Both the position numbers and the translations under genes were made by a program. A stretch of 12,764 bases of DNA from Chitinophagaceae bacterium (GTDB taxonomy: Bacteria; Bacteroidota; Bacteroidia; Chitinophagales; Chitinophagaceae): assembly GCA_025924755.1 (NCBI GenBank), contig JAICHT010000079.1, positions 1-12,764 of the forward strand, read 5' to 3'. Below are positions 11,940 through 12,764 of the stretch, piece by piece. A model generated the notes under the pieces. The model saw nothing but the letters and a program-made list of their open reading frames with translations, was not told the origin of the DNA and ran no database searches. Within the stretch, counting starts at the first letter, position 1. The number at the start of each line of letters is the position of its first letter.

Positions 11940-12764
11940 CTACTAAATTGATAAGGCCTTTATTGTCGACATAAATAATCCGTTCTGCCTGTAAAAAATC
12001 AATAACCTTCCATGCTTTTTCTTTAGGCGTGCCGTTAAGTTTTATAAGCAGTTGCGATGCTACTAAAGGTGCTATGGATAACTGATGCTTTATTTTTTGT
12101 GATATGGCATCAAATTCCTGGTCGGAAACAGTAAGCGATTTTGCCTGCAGGCAATTGTCGCAGATGCCGCAGGCCGGTGTTTCCGCATCACCAAAATACG
12201 TATTTACAAAGCGGCTTCTGCAGGTAGTGGTTTGCACATAGTTCAACATAGCAGCCACGCGTTTTTTAAAACTTTCTCTTCGTTGATTATACAAGTTTAA
12301 ATTGATCTTTAAATCATTTGCCGCCACCCTGTTTTTTCTAAATATAATTTGTGGCGCATCCGTTTGTGGCGTGTATTTAATAATAGAAAGCGCCGAAGCT
12401 TCTCTTAAATATTTTTTAACTGCTTCCATATCTTTTTTTAATAGCGTTGCTATTAGCATTTCAGATATGGATACAGGGAAATCAAAAATACCTTCGTAGG
12501 TGCGCAGTAGTGTTGTTAATAATTCTTCATACTGGGGGTAGCTTTTGTAGTAGGCATATAATTGCTGCTTTGAAGTGGTAAAAACAACAGTAGAAGGTGC
12601 AAAGCTTTTTTCATTAAAATAGATCCAGCCATCGCCTTCCAGAGCTTTCAAAGCATATAAGGTGGTATTACTATTAAGCTTAAAGTTTTTGATAAATTCT
12701 TCAAACTTAAATGTGTAGCTGATATCCTGTCCGCTGTGTACTGGAATTTGCAGGTAGTTTACCA
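11935..12764 (-). CDS. recQ: ATP-dependent DNA helicase RecQ, C-terminal part (N-terminus beyond window)
   Basis: About 275 C-terminal residues of a RecQ-family 3'-5' helicase, which unwinds recombination and replication intermediates. The frame is open to the window edge; the TTG at 12651 is internal. The visible region has the Bacteroidota RecQ arrangement: a winged-helix-like segment near the edge (IPVHSGQDISYTFKFEEF, TLYALKALEGDGWIYF), a further helical region (FDFPVSISEMLIATLL), then the zinc-site cysteines CRSRFVNTYF and CGICDNC (the first cysteine lies 17 residues before CGICDNC), and a last short domain ending in IIYVDNKGLINLVV. All four cysteines are present. The two RecA-like motor domains would lie outside the window, so helicase motifs cannot be checked. 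It is convergent with the HerA-like gene and its stop lies inside the shared hairpin. The family assignment rests on the cysteine block and the surrounding sequence. Confidence 0.92.
   Translation of the reverse strand, partial: VNYLQIPVHSGQDISYTFKFEEFIKNFKLNSNTTLYALKALEGDGWIYFNEKSFAPSTVVFTTSKQQLYAYYKSYPQYEELLTTLLRTYEGIFDFPVSISEMLIATLLKKDMEAVKKYLREASALSIIKYTPQTDAPQIIFRKNRVAANDLKINLNLYNQRRESFKKRVAAMLNYVQTTTCRSRFVNTYFGDAETPACGICDNCLQAKSLTVSDQEFDAISQKIKHQLSIAPLVASQLLIKLNGTPKEKAWKVIDFLQAERIIYVDNKGLINLVV

Noticed and set aside
1..12764. Defence island, prophage, CRISPR array or transposon
   Set aside because: No repeat-spacer pattern, integrase, transposase, terminal repeats or attachment-site duplication was seen; RecQ and the HerA-like ATPase are not adjacent to nuclease genes of known defence systems within the window.

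Overview
The window looks like a chromosomal segment of a Bacteroidota member, most likely Chitinophagaceae or a close relative. I infer this from protein style (a RecQ with its zinc site near the C-terminus, an RprY-like regulator, a HYC_CC_PP protein, LytS/LytR-type kinase and regulator), from near absence of Shine-Dalgarno sequences, and from several matches to the Bacteroidota -7 promoter element TAnnTTTG just upstream of starts. GC is moderate to low. I saw no rRNA, tRNA, CRISPR array, transposase or phage gene, and no gene-free stretch above 300 bases.

Layout. (1) 1-2339, housekeeping: the 3' end of an M23 metallopeptidase gene, a convergent NADP-binding oxidoreductase overlapping it by 17 bases, then divergently ruvB. 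(2) 2399-4222: a small predicted outer-membrane barrel protein, an orphan OmpR-family response regulator with a good terminator, and, divergent from it, a stand-alone GroES-like gene that seems to be transcribed almost without a leader. (3) 4281-7095, probable metal-uptake pair: a cysteine-rich HYC_CC_PP membrane protein followed by a TonB-dependent receptor whose N-terminus is a heavy-metal-associated (HMA) domain with a CxxC site. (4) 10068-7114 on the minus strand, a compact four-gene operon: LiaF-like membrane protein, DUF4288 protein, LytS-type histidine kinase, LytTR response regulator. (5) 10298-12764: a HerA-like ATPase (DUF853 family) and, convergent with it, the C-terminal part of RecQ, separated by a strong hairpin.

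How the genes work together. RuvB, RecQ and possibly the HerA-like ATPase handle DNA, but they are not co-transcribed. The two systems most worth a second look are the HYC_CC_PP/HMA-receptor pair and the LiaF-like/LytS/LytR operon. In the first, cysteine pairs lie along the receptor's N-terminal and plug regions and could capture or pass a soft metal such as copper. The second resembles the Firmicutes LiaFSR envelope-stress circuit but with a different kinase and regulator class. These functional readings are inferences. No single gene here is without recognisable relatives; what may be new is the fusion and the gene combinations.
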